64,000 bases of DNA. Origin: CBDFGE01 sp965247055. Its GTDB lineage: Bacteria > Chloroflexota > Dehalococcoidia > Lucifugimonadales > JAGWBF01. The notes below the pieces were generated by a model. That model ran no database searches. It was not told the DNA's origin and worked only from the letters and a program-made list of their open reading frames with translations. Both the position numbers and the translations under genes were made by a program. Location: NCBI GenBank assembly GCA_965247055.1, contig CBDFGE010000005.1:186001-250000 (forward strand). Reading direction: 5' to 3'. This document shows, piece after piece, positions 24,524 through 32,902 of this stretch. The number at the start of each line of letters is the position of its first letter. Position 1 is the stretch's first letter.

Positions 24524-25353
24524 GTCTTCCCCATCGGCAGAGCATCGGCGTAACTCTTCTCTCGGGCGGCTTGGACTCCACGACAGTCACCGCATACGCC
24601 AGGAGCCAGGTCCAGTGCCTCAGCGCCCTTACCTTCCGCTACGGCCAGGCCAACAGCCGGGAGGTCTGGTGTGCCCGTGAAGTCGCCCGGATGCTCGACG
24701 TGCAGCACGAGCTGGTGGACATTTCCACTTTCGGAAAGGTTGCGTGGTACTCGGCGCTAACGAGTCCGGGTCGGTTCCCGATACCCCAGGACCGGTTGAG
24801 CCACACTGCGGGTCCGGCGGACCACAGGCCAGGCGCCCTTTCGGCGGGAGTCGCCCGCGGGGAGGAGCCGGACGCGGCGGGACCGGCGATTCCTAGCACC
24901 TATGTCCCCCTTCGCAACACGTTCTTTCTGACGCTGGCGGGTGCGCTTCTGGAGAGTCAAGCGCTCCACGCTATCGAGGCCGAGGGCTTGGACCCGCGGG
25001 AGCTGAGGGTCCATATCTTTATCGCCCCCAATGCCATCGACTATAGTGGCTACCCCGACTGCCGGCCCGAGTACTACCAGAAGATGGAAGAGGTGATGAG
25101 GTACGGCAGTAAGCTCTGGGCCCAGTACCACGTTCCCTTCCGGATCGAGACCCCCATCATCCACCTCTCCAAGGCGGAGATCGTGAACCTGGGCGTGGAG
25201 CTTGGCGCTCCCCTGGCGTACACCTGGAGCTGCTACCACGATGGGGAGTCCCCCTGCGGACGATGCGATAGCTGCGTCCTGCGGGCCAGGGGATTCGCCG
25301 AGGCTGGCCTGGAGGACCCCCTTCTGGTCCGCTTGCAAGGCGCGTCGCCGTGA
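24520..25353 (+). CDS. queC: 7-cyano-7-deazaguanine synthase QueC
   Basis: QueC makes preQ0 from carboxydeazaguanine, ATP and ammonia. 277 residues from a GTG that overlaps the queD stop (GTGA). The PP-loop is LLSGGLDSTT (about residues 14-23), and the C-terminal zinc site is CYHDGESPCGRCDSC. A Pro/Gly-rich insertion of about 35 residues near residues 85-120 makes it longer than the usual 220-235 residues. It is in an operon between queD and queE. Confidence 0.93.
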   Translation: MSLPHRQSIGVTLLSGGLDSTTVTAYARSQVQCLSALTFRYGQANSREVWCAREVARMLDVQHELVDISTFGKVAWYSALTSPGRFPIPQDRLSHTAGPADHRPGALSAGVARGEEPDAAGPAIPSTYVPLRNTFFLTLAGALLESQALHAIEAEGLDPRELRVHIFIAPNAIDYSGYPDCRPEYYQKMEEVMRYGSKLWAQYHVPFRIETPIIHLSKAEIVNLGVELGAPLAYTWSCYHDGESPCGRCDSCVLRARGFAEAGLEDPLLVRLQGASP

Positions 25354-26117
25354 GCTCTGACCATCCGGAGATCGAGGGCGTGCGGATGGGCAAAGAAGGA
25401 ACGGGCGCCGTCCTGAGGATAAGCCGTCGGGCCAACGGCGAGCCCGAAATTTTCCATTCCCTCCAGGGTGAGGGCCCGGCCATGGGCACCCCGTCGGTCT
25501 TCGTCCGTCTGGCCCTCTGTAACCTGGCCTGCACCTGGTGCGACACCAAATATACATGGGACTGGTCCAACTATGACTACAAGAATGAGGTGATGGAGCT
25601 ATCCTGTGAGCAGGTGGCGGACTTTGTGCTGAGGTACGAATGCCGTCATGTGGTGCTCACCGGAGGTGAGCCGTTGCTCCAGCAGGTTGGGCTGGCGTCG
25701 CTGGTAAGGTCGCTGAAGGCGAGGGAGTTCTCTTTTGAGGTAGAGACCAACGGCACTATAGCCCCGATACCGCAGCTAGTCCGCTATATCGACGAGTGGA
25801 ACGTGTCTCCCAAGCTGGCCAACTCCGGCAACCCCCTCCAGCACCGTGAGGTCGCCCAAGTGGTAGGCTCCTTCGCGCGACTCCCCAACGCGTATTTCAA
25901 GTTCGTGGTGGCCGAGAGGGCGGACCTGGGAGAGATAGCCGAGCTGGTCAGTAAATACGGTATCCCCAGGGAGCGGGTGTTGCTCATGCCCGAGGGGCGC
26001 ACGGCGGCTACCCTGCAACGCAGAGAGCCATGGCTCAGCCGGGTGTGTATCGAGCAGGGCTTCAGGTACACCCCCCGTCTGCACATCCTCCTCTGGGGTG
26101 ACCGGAGGGGTACCTAG
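25350..26117 (+). CDS. queE: 7-carboxy-7-deazaguanine synthase QueE (radical SAM)
   Basis: Radical SAM enzyme rearranging carboxytetrahydropterin to carboxydeazaguanine. 255 residues from a GTG overlapping queC by four bases. The Fe-S motif is CNLACTWCDTKYTW (Cys-x3-Cys-x2-Cys), and the SAM-binding GGEP follows in LTGGEPLL. The N-terminal SLQGEGPAMGTPSVFVRL is typical of QueE. The TAG stop at 26115-26117 lies in the CTAG target duplication of an IS5 element, so the gene is complete although the insertion begins at its last base. Confidence 0.93.
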   Translation: MSSDHPEIEGVRMGKEGTGAVLRISRRANGEPEIFHSLQGEGPAMGTPSVFVRLALCNLACTWCDTKYTWDWSNYDYKNEVMELSCEQVADFVLRYECRHVVLTGGEPLLQQVGLASLVRSLKAREFSFEVETNGTIAPIPQLVRYIDEWNVSPKLANSGNPLQHREVAQVVGSFARLPNAYFKFVVAERADLGEIAELVSKYGIPRERVLLMPEGRTAATLQRREPWLSRVCIEQGFRYTPRLHILLWGDRRGT

Positions 26118-27319
26118 GGATATTCTGAACAAGTCTGGGCATAGTAGCATAGAGAATAGCACTGTGTTCGGGGAGATAATTGATGGACCAGCCAACATTT
26201 GCGGACTTGGAATACGAGAGGAAGAAGCGCAAGACCCGCCGGGAGATATTCCTGGAGCGCATGGATGCTCTGATACCGTGGGAACAGATGGAAGAGCGCA
26301 TCCGTCCGTTCTATCCCAAGGCGGGCCGAGGCCGTCGACCATATGAGTTGTCGGCGATGGTGCGGATACACTGCGTGCAGTTGTTCTACAACTTGAGCGA
26401 TCCTGGTATGGAGGACATGCTCTACGAGGTCGAGTCGGTGAGACGGTTCGTAGGGTTGAAGCTGTCGGGCCCGCTGCCGGACGAGACGACGATTCTGAAC
26501 TTCCGCCATCTGCTGGAAGAGCATGAGTTGGGGCAGAGTCTGTTCGAGGAGATCAACCGTCATCTGGAGTCCCAGGGACTGCGGCTTCGGGAGGGGACGA
26601 TCGTGGACGCGAGCATCATAGAGGCGCCGTCATCGACGAAGAATCGTGCGGGTGAGCGAGACCCTGAGATGCACCAGACGAAGAAGGGGAACGAGTGGCG
26701 CTTCGGGATGAAAGTACACGTAGGCGCTGACGCTGAGACGGGAGTGGTACACAGCATGACTACGACGCCAGCTAACGTGCATGATGTGACAGAAGCGCAC
26801 CGATTGCTGCACGGTGGAGAGAAACGAGTGTGGGGGGATGCGGGGTATCAGGGAGTGGACAAGCGGTTGGAGAATCGAGAGTTGGATGTGGAGTGGCGAG
26901 TGGCGATGAGGCCCGGCCGGCGACGGCACCTGGAGCCTGGCAGCTACGAGGCGTTGGTGGAGAAGCGCAAAGCGTCGGTCAGAGCGAAAGTGGAGCATCC
27001 GTTCCTGTACGTGAAGCGGCGCTTTGGCTACGCCAAGGTGCGCTACCGAGGGTTGGCTAAGAACGCGCAACGGCTGGCATTGCTACTGGGGCTGGCCAAC
27101 TTGATGACGGCAGAGCGCCGTCTGGCGACATGAGAGGGGCGCAGTGCGCAAATCACGGCCGGGGAGCCGCGATGGCTCCGAAAAGCCGCTTCGAGGCCAC
27201 AACAGACACGGTCTGAACGCCTCAACCACGACCTGGAACGTCACAAAGATGCCTGAACGTCTCCAAAGAACGGAACCACTCTGCCCATCCACGCTTGCGC
27301 CGAGTTGTTCAGAGGTTCC
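26118..27319 (+). mobile_element. IS5-family insertion sequence, 1202 bp
   Basis: The ends are imperfect 15-bp inverted repeats (left GGATATTCTGAACAA; 12 of 15 match the right end) and are flanked by a CTAG duplication at 26114-26117 and 27320-27323. It carries one intact DDE transposase. The last 186 bases hold no gene that I can see. CTAG-type 4-bp targets are characteristic of the IS5 group. The clean ends suggest recent movement. Confidence 0.9.
26183..27133 (+). CDS. IS5-family transposase
   Basis: DDE transposase of 316 residues. The N-terminal DUF772-type domain is followed by the catalytic residues: Asp in IVDASIIEAPSS, Asp in VWGDAGYQG, and Glu in RAKVEHPFLYVKRRFG. GGGGAG lies seven bases before ATG 26183. 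A TTG three bases earlier is possible. No frameshift or stop is seen, so the element may be active. Confidence 0.93.
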   Translation: MDQPTFADLEYERKKRKTRREIFLERMDALIPWEQMEERIRPFYPKAGRGRRPYELSAMVRIHCVQLFYNLSDPGMEDMLYEVESVRRFVGLKLSGPLPDETTILNFRHLLEEHELGQSLFEEINRHLESQGLRLREGTIVDASIIEAPSSTKNRAGERDPEMHQTKKGNEWRFGMKVHVGADAETGVVHSMTTTPANVHDVTEAHRLLHGGEKRVWGDAGYQGVDKRLENRELDVEWRVAMRPGRRRHLEPGSYEALVEKRKASVRAKVEHPFLYVKRRFGYAKVRYRGLAKNAQRLALLLGLANLMTAERRLAT

Positions 27320-27359
27320 CTAGAGCTGTCCAGGCTGGGCTAGTTACGCCCCCGGCAGG

Positions 27360-27680
27360 CTATTGGGCGGGAGGTCCTATCAGGATGTCGCTGCCCTCCA
27401 CCTGGACAGGGTAGATGGTGAGAGTATCGTCGGCGGGTGGGGAGAGGGCCTCCCCGGTTCTGACGCTGAACACGCTCCCATGAAGAGGGCACTCCACCTC
27501 CTCACCGCTCAGCCCCCCCTCGGAGAGGGGGGCGTAGGCGTGGGTGCATACGTCATCGACTGCGTGGTACTCCCCCTCCACGTTGCACAACAGAATGCGC
27601 TCGTCCCCTATCTCCACCAGCTTCATCTGTCCTGGGGAGAGGTCGCCTGTCTGCGCCACTTTGACAAAGTCCTGGGGCAT
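27360..27680 (-). CDS. Rieske [2Fe-2S] ferredoxin
   Basis: Soluble Rieske protein, 106 residues. The two ligand pairs are CTHAYAPL and CPLHGSVF, ligating one [2Fe-2S] cluster with two Cys and two His. It lacks a signal peptide and catalytic domain, so it is a stand-alone ferredoxin like those serving dioxygenases or NirD-like reductases. The neighbouring aldolase gene gives no partner. It starts at ATG 27680. Confidence 0.9.
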   Translation of the reverse strand: MPQDFVKVAQTGDLSPGQMKLVEIGDERILLCNVEGEYHAVDDVCTHAYAPLSEGGLSGEEVECPLHGSVFSVRTGEALSPPADDTLTIYPVQVEGSDILIGPPAQ

Positions 27681-27719
27681 GGCTACCTCCGGTCTTGATC
27701 TTTAGGTTCTTCCAGCCAG

Positions 27720-28790
27720 CTAGATGCGGGGTCCAACACCAGCGGCCCGCATCTCAGAGGCCACCCGGGCCACCCTATCGATGGTCTCGTCCATGTCCGC
27801 GCCGGTGATATCGCGGTGGGTTACCATGCGGAACCTGTGGGCACCCGGGTAGGAGACCTTGACCCCTTCCTGGGACAGCCGTGCCATGAACTCCTGTACC
27901 GGGCCGATGCCGGGGTCGACCTGCACGAAGACGATGTTGGTCGGAAACCGCTCCGGGTCCACGAGGATGCCCGGTATCTGCGCCAGGCCCTCCGCCAGGC
28001 GGCGAGCGTTGGCGTGATCCTCTGCCATCCGGTCCACACCGGTCTCGAGGGCCACGATTCCGGCGGCCGCCAGCACGCCCACCTGGCGCATGCCTCCTCC
28101 CACCATCTTCCTCCATTTCTGCGCCCTGTCTATGAACTCACGGGAGCCGCAGAGAAGGGAGCCCACGGGAGCGCCCAGACCCTTGGACAGACAGAAGCAT
28201 ACGTCGTCCACGTCCTTTACCAGCTCCCTGGCAGGTACCTCGAGGCACACCGCAGCGTTGAATATCCGGGCGCCGTCCAGGTGTACCGGCACACCACTGG
28301 CGTGGGCGACATCGGCCACGGTCCGGGTATCCTTGGGGGTCAGCACGCCGCCGTTACAGCGGTTGTGGGTATTCTCCAGGCAGACCAGCGCCGTGGATGG
28401 GAAGTTGATGTTGCCCTGGGGCCGGATAGCCGCGGCGACCTCGGCCGGGTCCATCCGTCCCTGGCTGTCGTTGGGCACCAGGCGCACCTGGACCCCTGCC
28501 AGGGTGGCGGTACCGCCCACCTCGTTCCAGAACATGTGGGCTTCGCTCCCCATAATCACCTCGTCGCCTCGGCTGCAATGGGTCAGGGAAGCCACGAGAT
28601 TGCTCATGGTGCCGCTGGCGGTAAATATCGAGGCCTCTTTGCCCAACATCTCCGCTGCCATCTCTTCCAGGCGGGTCATGGTGGGGTCCTCGCCCAGAAC
28701 ATGGTCCCCCACCTCCGCCTCGGCCATGGCCTTCCTCATAGCGTTGGTGGGCTGGGTGACAGTGTCGCTACGCAGGTCGATGACCTTCAT
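27720..28790 (-). CDS. ltaE: low-specificity L-threonine aldolase
   Basis: PLP-dependent aldolase cleaving L-threonine or L-allo-threonine to glycine and acetaldehyde. 356 residues. The N-terminal IDLRSDTVTQPT and GDHVLGEDPT signatures, the HLDGARIFNAA segment and the PLP-Lys region CFCLSKGLGAPVGS are all present. GGAGGAGGAG lies seven bases upstream of ATG 28790, which I prefer to a possible start at 28817. Near the Rieske gene on the same strand. Confidence 0.92.
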   Translation of the reverse strand: MKVIDLRSDTVTQPTNAMRKAMAEAEVGDHVLGEDPTMTRLEEMAAEMLGKEASIFTASGTMSNLVASLTHCSRGDEVIMGSEAHMFWNEVGGTATLAGVQVRLVPNDSQGRMDPAEVAAAIRPQGNINFPSTALVCLENTHNRCNGGVLTPKDTRTVADVAHASGVPVHLDGARIFNAAVCLEVPARELVKDVDDVCFCLSKGLGAPVGSLLCGSREFIDRAQKWRKMVGGGMRQVGVLAAAGIVALETGVDRMAEDHANARRLAEGLAQIPGILVDPERFPTNIVFVQVDPGIGPVQEFMARLSQEGVKVSYPGAHRFRMVTHRDITGADMDETIDRVARVASEMRAAGVGPRI

Positions 28791-28838
28791 TGTGTGGCTC
28801 CTCCTCCTCGGATGCACAGATTATTCTAGCAGGACTCC

Positions 28839-28867
28839 TTGCCAAACACTAGTGCGATACTTAATAT
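28839..28867 (+). promoter_or_regulatory. sigma-70-like promoter of the alpha/beta hydrolase-lspA-rluD run
   Basis: TTGCCA (28839-28844), 17 bases, TAATAT (28862-28867). The leader before the ATG at 28886 would be about 12 nt. Confidence 0.5.
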
Positions 28868-28885
28868 GGAAAACAGGAACGAGGA

Positions 28886-29530
28886 ATGCGGCAGAGCTCT
28901 ATCGCCTTCGACACCAAAGGGCTGACCCTGGAGGGGGTCGTAGCGTCGCCCGTGGGGGCCTCCGGGAGTCTCCCGGGGGTGGTTGTGTGCCATCCGCACC
29001 CCCTGTTTGGAGGGAGCATGGACAACCCTCTGGTGCTTGGAGTGTGCCAGGCCCTCGTTGACGAAGATTTCGTAGCTTTGCGCTTCAACTTTCGTGGAGT
29101 CGGCAAGAGCGAGGGCTCGTTCACCGGGGGGGAAAAGGAGCCCGAGGACGTGCGGGCCGCACTAGGGTTGCTGGAGCAGTGGCCTGGTGTAAATCGGAGG
29201 CGCCTGGGGCTGGTGGGGTACTCCTTTGGGGCATCGATGGTGCTAACGGCCCTTGCCAGCTACAGGACCGCCAGGGCCTTCGCCATCATCTCGCCACCGC
29301 TGGCCTCACTGGGCCACTCCGGGCTCGGCAAGGATAAACGGGCGAAGCTTTTCATCGTAGGAGATAAGGACCGGGTGGTGCCCCACCTGGCTTTAGAGGA
29401 GAAGATTGAGGCCCTCTCCGGGGCGCATGAGCTATGGGTGGTGCCCGGGGCGGACCACATCTGGCGGGGCTATGAGCAGGACGTGGCCCTCCGGACGGCA
29501 CGCTTCTTTTCGGGAACTCTTCGCAGATAG
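28886..29530 (+). CDS. alpha/beta hydrolase (COG2945-like)
   Basis: Small alpha/beta hydrolase, 214 residues. HPHPLFGGSMDNPLV (about residues 36-50), FNFRGVGKSEG and the Ser nucleophile elbow GYSFGAS place it in the COG2945 group of serine hydrolases. The final His is in GADHIW. Substrate unknown; esters are likely. It is followed seven bases later by lspA and seems cotranscribed with it. Confidence 0.85.
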   Translation: MRQSSIAFDTKGLTLEGVVASPVGASGSLPGVVVCHPHPLFGGSMDNPLVLGVCQALVDEDFVALRFNFRGVGKSEGSFTGGEKEPEDVRAALGLLEQWPGVNRRRLGLVGYSFGASMVLTALASYRTARAFAIISPPLASLGHSGLGKDKRAKLFIVGDKDRVVPHLALEEKIEALSGAHELWVVPGADHIWRGYEQDVALRTARFFSGTLRR

Positions 29531-29536
29531 CGAGGG

Positions 29537-30256
29537 ATGGCCAAACTGGAGAAGGAACGAGCTACCACCTCAGCCCGCTGGACGTTCTGGTACAAAGACC
29601 CCGTCCTAGCAGTGGCGGTAGGTCTCGTCTTCAGTTTGGACCAGATTACCAAGGCGGTGGTGCGCCACAGCCTGGTGCTGGGGGAGTCGGTCCCCAGGGA
29701 GGGCCTGGTACGGATAACCCGTACCTTCAATACGGGAAGCGCCTTTGGCCTCTTTCCCGACCAGAGCCTGATGCTTATCGTCGCGTCCTTTGTGGGCATG
29801 GCGGTGCTTCTCCTCGTATACCGCAACCATCCTCTTCGCAGCGCCTCCGTCAGGCTGGCCCTGGGAATGCAGATGGGTGGAGCGCTGGGCAACCTGGCGG
29901 ACCGGCTGCGGATGGGGCGGGTGACCGACTTTGTCGATCTCGGCTTCTGGCCCATCTTCAACCTGGCGGACGCCGCCATTGTGGTGGGAATCATTGTTAT
30001 TGCGTCCGTCGTCCTGACGGGCGGGGGAAAGAGTGGGCCCGCGCCCAGCACCGGGTATTCTGGCGCCGGAGTCGCGGGCGGCAGGTCCGCGTGGTGGCGG
30101 CGTCTGGGCCGGCCTGCCGGTCCCCCGGATGCCGGCCCTTCCTGGGAGGATAACGCCTGCCCTATCTGCGACTCGGCCATGGACCCGGTGCCCGGCGGTT
30201 GGCGGTGTTCCGGCTGCGGGGTGAAGGAGAGGCTGGATGACAGGGGGGCCCGATGA
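29537..30256 (+). CDS. lspA: lipoprotein signal peptidase II with C-terminal zinc ribbon
   Basis: LspA cleaves the signal peptide from prolipoproteins in the membrane. 239 residues, against about 160 normally. Four membrane segments and the two catalytic Asp regions (VTDFVDLGF and FNLADAAI) are present, as is NTGSAFGLF. The extra 70 residues are a Gly/Pro-rich linker and a zinc ribbon (CPIC and CSGC, about residues 208-228), which is unusual. The rluD start overlaps its stop (ATGA). The window encodes several lipoproteins it could process. Confidence 0.9.
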   Translation: MAKLEKERATTSARWTFWYKDPVLAVAVGLVFSLDQITKAVVRHSLVLGESVPREGLVRITRTFNTGSAFGLFPDQSLMLIVASFVGMAVLLLVYRNHPLRSASVRLALGMQMGGALGNLADRLRMGRVTDFVDLGFWPIFNLADAAIVVGIIVIASVVLTGGGKSGPAPSTGYSGAGVAGGRSAWWRRLGRPAGPPDAGPSWEDNACPICDSAMDPVPGGWRCSGCGVKERLDDRGAR

Positions 30257-31143
30257 CAGTGGAGTATCTGGTCGAGCAGGGAGGGGATAGGCTGGACCTG
30301 TACGTCTCGCGACGCAGCAGGGACCTGAGCCGCTCCGAGGTCAGGAGGCTTACTGAAGAGGGCCAGGTCCTTCTCAATGGGAGCATTCCCAAACCGGGCC
30401 GTGTGTTGCGGCCTGGAGACCGGGTCACCCTCACGGTGCCTCCCCCCGAGCCCCTAGAAGTCGAACCCGAGCCCATACCCCTGGAAGTGGTCTATCAGGA
30501 TGGAGAGTTGCTGGTGGTGGACAAGCCTGCCGGCCTCACCGTGCATCCCGCGCCCGGGCATCCCTCCCATACACTGGTCAACGCCCTCCTGTCCATGTGC
30601 CTCGACCTCAAGGGTATCGGCGGCAAGCTGAGACCCGGCATTGTCCACAGGCTGGACAAGGATACATCCGGGCTAATGGTGGTGGCCAAGAGCGCCCGCG
30701 CCCATAGCGACATCACCAGGCAGATTCAGGAGAGGAAGGTGAGGAAGGGATATCTGGCCCTCGCCCGGGGCCGCGTCGACCCGCAGGGTATTATCGATGC
30801 CCCCATCGCCCGGGACCCCAGGAACCGCAAGCGCATGGCGGTGGTAGCGGGGGGACGTCAGTCCTCCACCCCTTACCGGGTGCTGCGCCACTTCAGTGAG
30901 CATTCTTTCCTGGAGGCCTTCCCGGTCACGGGCCGGACACACCAGATCAGGGTCCACCTCGCATCCATCGGCCACCCCCTTGTAGGTGATGCCCTCTACG
31001 GGAAGGCGAGTTCCGTCCTGGGGCGCCATTTCCTCCACGCTCACCTGCTGGGCTTCGTCCATCCCGTGACCGGCGAGTACATGGAGTTCAGCTCGTCCCT
31101 TCCCCCAGAGCTTGAGTCGGAGCTACAAGCCCTTGGCCCCTAG
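30253..31143 (+). CDS. rluD: RluD-family 23S rRNA pseudouridine synthase
   Basis: Pseudouridine synthase of 296 residues with an N-terminal S4 RNA-binding domain (about residues 10-60) and the catalytic HRLDKDTSGLMVVAKS, where Asp is the nucleophile. GRTHQIRVHLASIGHPLVGD confirms the RluA/RluD group. It overlaps lspA by four bases, a common arrangement. Its TAG stop lies at the left TA boundary of a MITE-like element. Confidence 0.92.
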   Translation: MTVEYLVEQGGDRLDLYVSRRSRDLSRSEVRRLTEEGQVLLNGSIPKPGRVLRPGDRVTLTVPPPEPLEVEPEPIPLEVVYQDGELLVVDKPAGLTVHPAPGHPSHTLVNALLSMCLDLKGIGGKLRPGIVHRLDKDTSGLMVVAKSARAHSDITRQIQERKVRKGYLALARGRVDPQGIIDAPIARDPRNRKRMAVVAGGRQSSTPYRVLRHFSEHSFLEAFPVTGRTHQIRVHLASIGHPLVGDALYGKASSVLGRHFLHAHLLGFVHPVTGEYMEFSSSLPPELESELQALGP

Positions 31144-31287
31144 CAGGGTGCTGAAAAAAGGGGAGTCCAGAGGGGCGGAGCCCCTTTGGCAGGGGTCTGG
31201 GGGTGTCCCCCAGATACAATTCCCACCCCCTTCCTGGCCAGGAAGGGGCAAGGGGATGGTCGAAAAGGGTTTTTCATCAGCCTGCTA
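31141..31287. mobile_element. MITE-like element with TA-flanked inverted ends
   Basis: A 147-bp non-coding segment with ends GCAGG-x-TG-x-TGAAAAA in inverted orientation, flanked by TA at 31141-31142 and 31286-31287, the target used by IS630/Tc1 elements. Inside are a GGGGCGGAGCCCC hairpin, TCTGGGGG-TGT-CCCCCAGA and a perfect palindrome of CCCCTTCCTGG with its complement. No transposase is nearby. It supplies the rluD stop codon. Confidence 0.65.
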
Positions 31288-31304
31288 GGGGGAGGCTCGA
31301 CATA

Positions 31305-32775
31305 TTGGTTCGCGGGCTGCCACTGCTTCTCATCGTGGTGTTGGGGCTGGCTGCCTGTGGGGGGACAGGGGGAAAGGTCGCTACCGGGGGGAGCCATGTC
31401 ATTACCGGGGACGCCCCCCGCCATAAGGGTCCACACCGATCAGAGGGACATCGACGCAGGGCGGCTTGGCCTGGTGGAGCTGATTCAGAGGGGCAGGGCC
31501 CTGATGTCGGCCTCCTTCAACGCCCTCGACGGGGTAGGCCAGCCGGCGGCCACGGCCGCTCCCGGCTCCCGGGGAGGCCTGCCCGATAACGTCAGCCGCG
31601 TCTCCAGCCTGGGCGCCGGCTCCTGCGTCTCGTGCCATAGCCTTCCCCGCTTCGGTGGTGGTGGGGACAGCGTGGGCAACATCTTTCTGCTGGCCCAACG
31701 CGCCGCATCCTCCCGGTCCGAGCAGCAGCTCGGTGGCACCACCCAGCTCCCTCCCTTGGATGTCCTCAGGGAGAGGAACGCCGTAGGGATGTTCGGCTCC
31801 GGCTTCATCGAGCTGCTGGCGAGGGAGATGACGGCCGACCTCCAGGGGATCAGAGAGGGCGCTATATCTGAATCCATCCGGACGGGCCGTCCGGTCCGAG
31901 CCGAGCTGGTCACCAAGGGGGTGTCTTTCGGATGGGTGCTGGCCCTCCCCGACGGGTCTGTGGATACCGGGGGAGTGGAAGGAGTGGATGAAGACCTGCT
32001 CATAAAGCCCTTCGACCAGAAGGGGGTGGTGGTGTCCCTGAGGGAGTTTACCGTGGATGCCCTAGCCCGGCACCACGGGATGCAGGCAGCGGAGCGGTTC
32101 GGCGATGGGGCTGACCCCGACGGTGATGGCGTGGTGGACGAGGTCACCCCTGGCGATGTGACCGCAGTCACCATCTTTCAGGCCACGCTGCCCGTGCCCG
32201 GCGTGGTCTTGCCTGCCGACCCCGAGGCGAGAGCGGCGGTGGAACGGGGAAGGGAGCTGTTTGTGAGGATAGGCTGTGGCGTCTGTCACGTGCCCCAGTT
32301 GCCCCTCAGCGACCCGGTGTTCACCGAGCCCAGCTCTTATAACCCGGCGGGGAACCTCCAGATGTCCCAGGTTGCGCGGCCGTTTGCTGTGGACCTTACC
32401 GGGCGGGAGACCCGCCCTCGCCTCGCGAGGGGAAGGGATGGGGTGGTGATGGTCCCGGCCTTCACCGACCTGAAACGCCACGAGATGGGGGAGGTTCTGG
32501 ACAACGAGGGGGTCGTTCAGGGAGGCGTTCCCACCGGCGAATGGTTGACCAGAAAGCTCTGGGGCATGTACAGCGAGCCCCCCTTCCTGCACCACGGGCG
32601 GGCAACCCTGGTCTCCGACGCCGTCCTGGCCCATGGCGGCGAGGCCCAGGAGCCCCGGGATGCCTTCGCAGCCCTCTCCGAGGGAGAGCGGGCGGCCCTA
32701 GTGGAGTTCCTGAAGACCCTCCAGGTGCTCCCGGAGGGCGCCGGCACCCTGGAGATCACCGCCGGTGGCGGCTAG
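31305..32775 (+). pseudogene. di-haem cytochrome c oxidoreductase lipoprotein, frameshifted
   Basis: Two CxxCH haem sites (CVSCH and CGVCH) and the overall layout fit the DUF1111/di-haem thiol oxidoreductase family, related to MauG and cytochrome c peroxidases. A DPDGDGVVDE loop may bind calcium. The body is read from about 31395 to 32775. A lipoprotein signal (GLPLLLIVVLGLAAC) starts at TTG 31305, with GGGGGAGG upstream, in a different frame. Removing one base in the C6 run (31414-31419) or G6 run (31386-31391) would join them. A true ATG start at 31395 with no export signal is the alternative, but c-type haem needs export. Confidence 0.75.
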
Positions 32776-32902
32776 ACCCGGCCGGGGCGAGAAACCGGGG
32801 GCTCCGCCCGGGGAACCGTGGGCGATTTCGGGGGTCTCTGGGGCGGTAGCCTGATCCCAGGCGTGGTAAAATGTAGCCCTGCCAGGCTCTGAGAGGTAGT
32901 CC

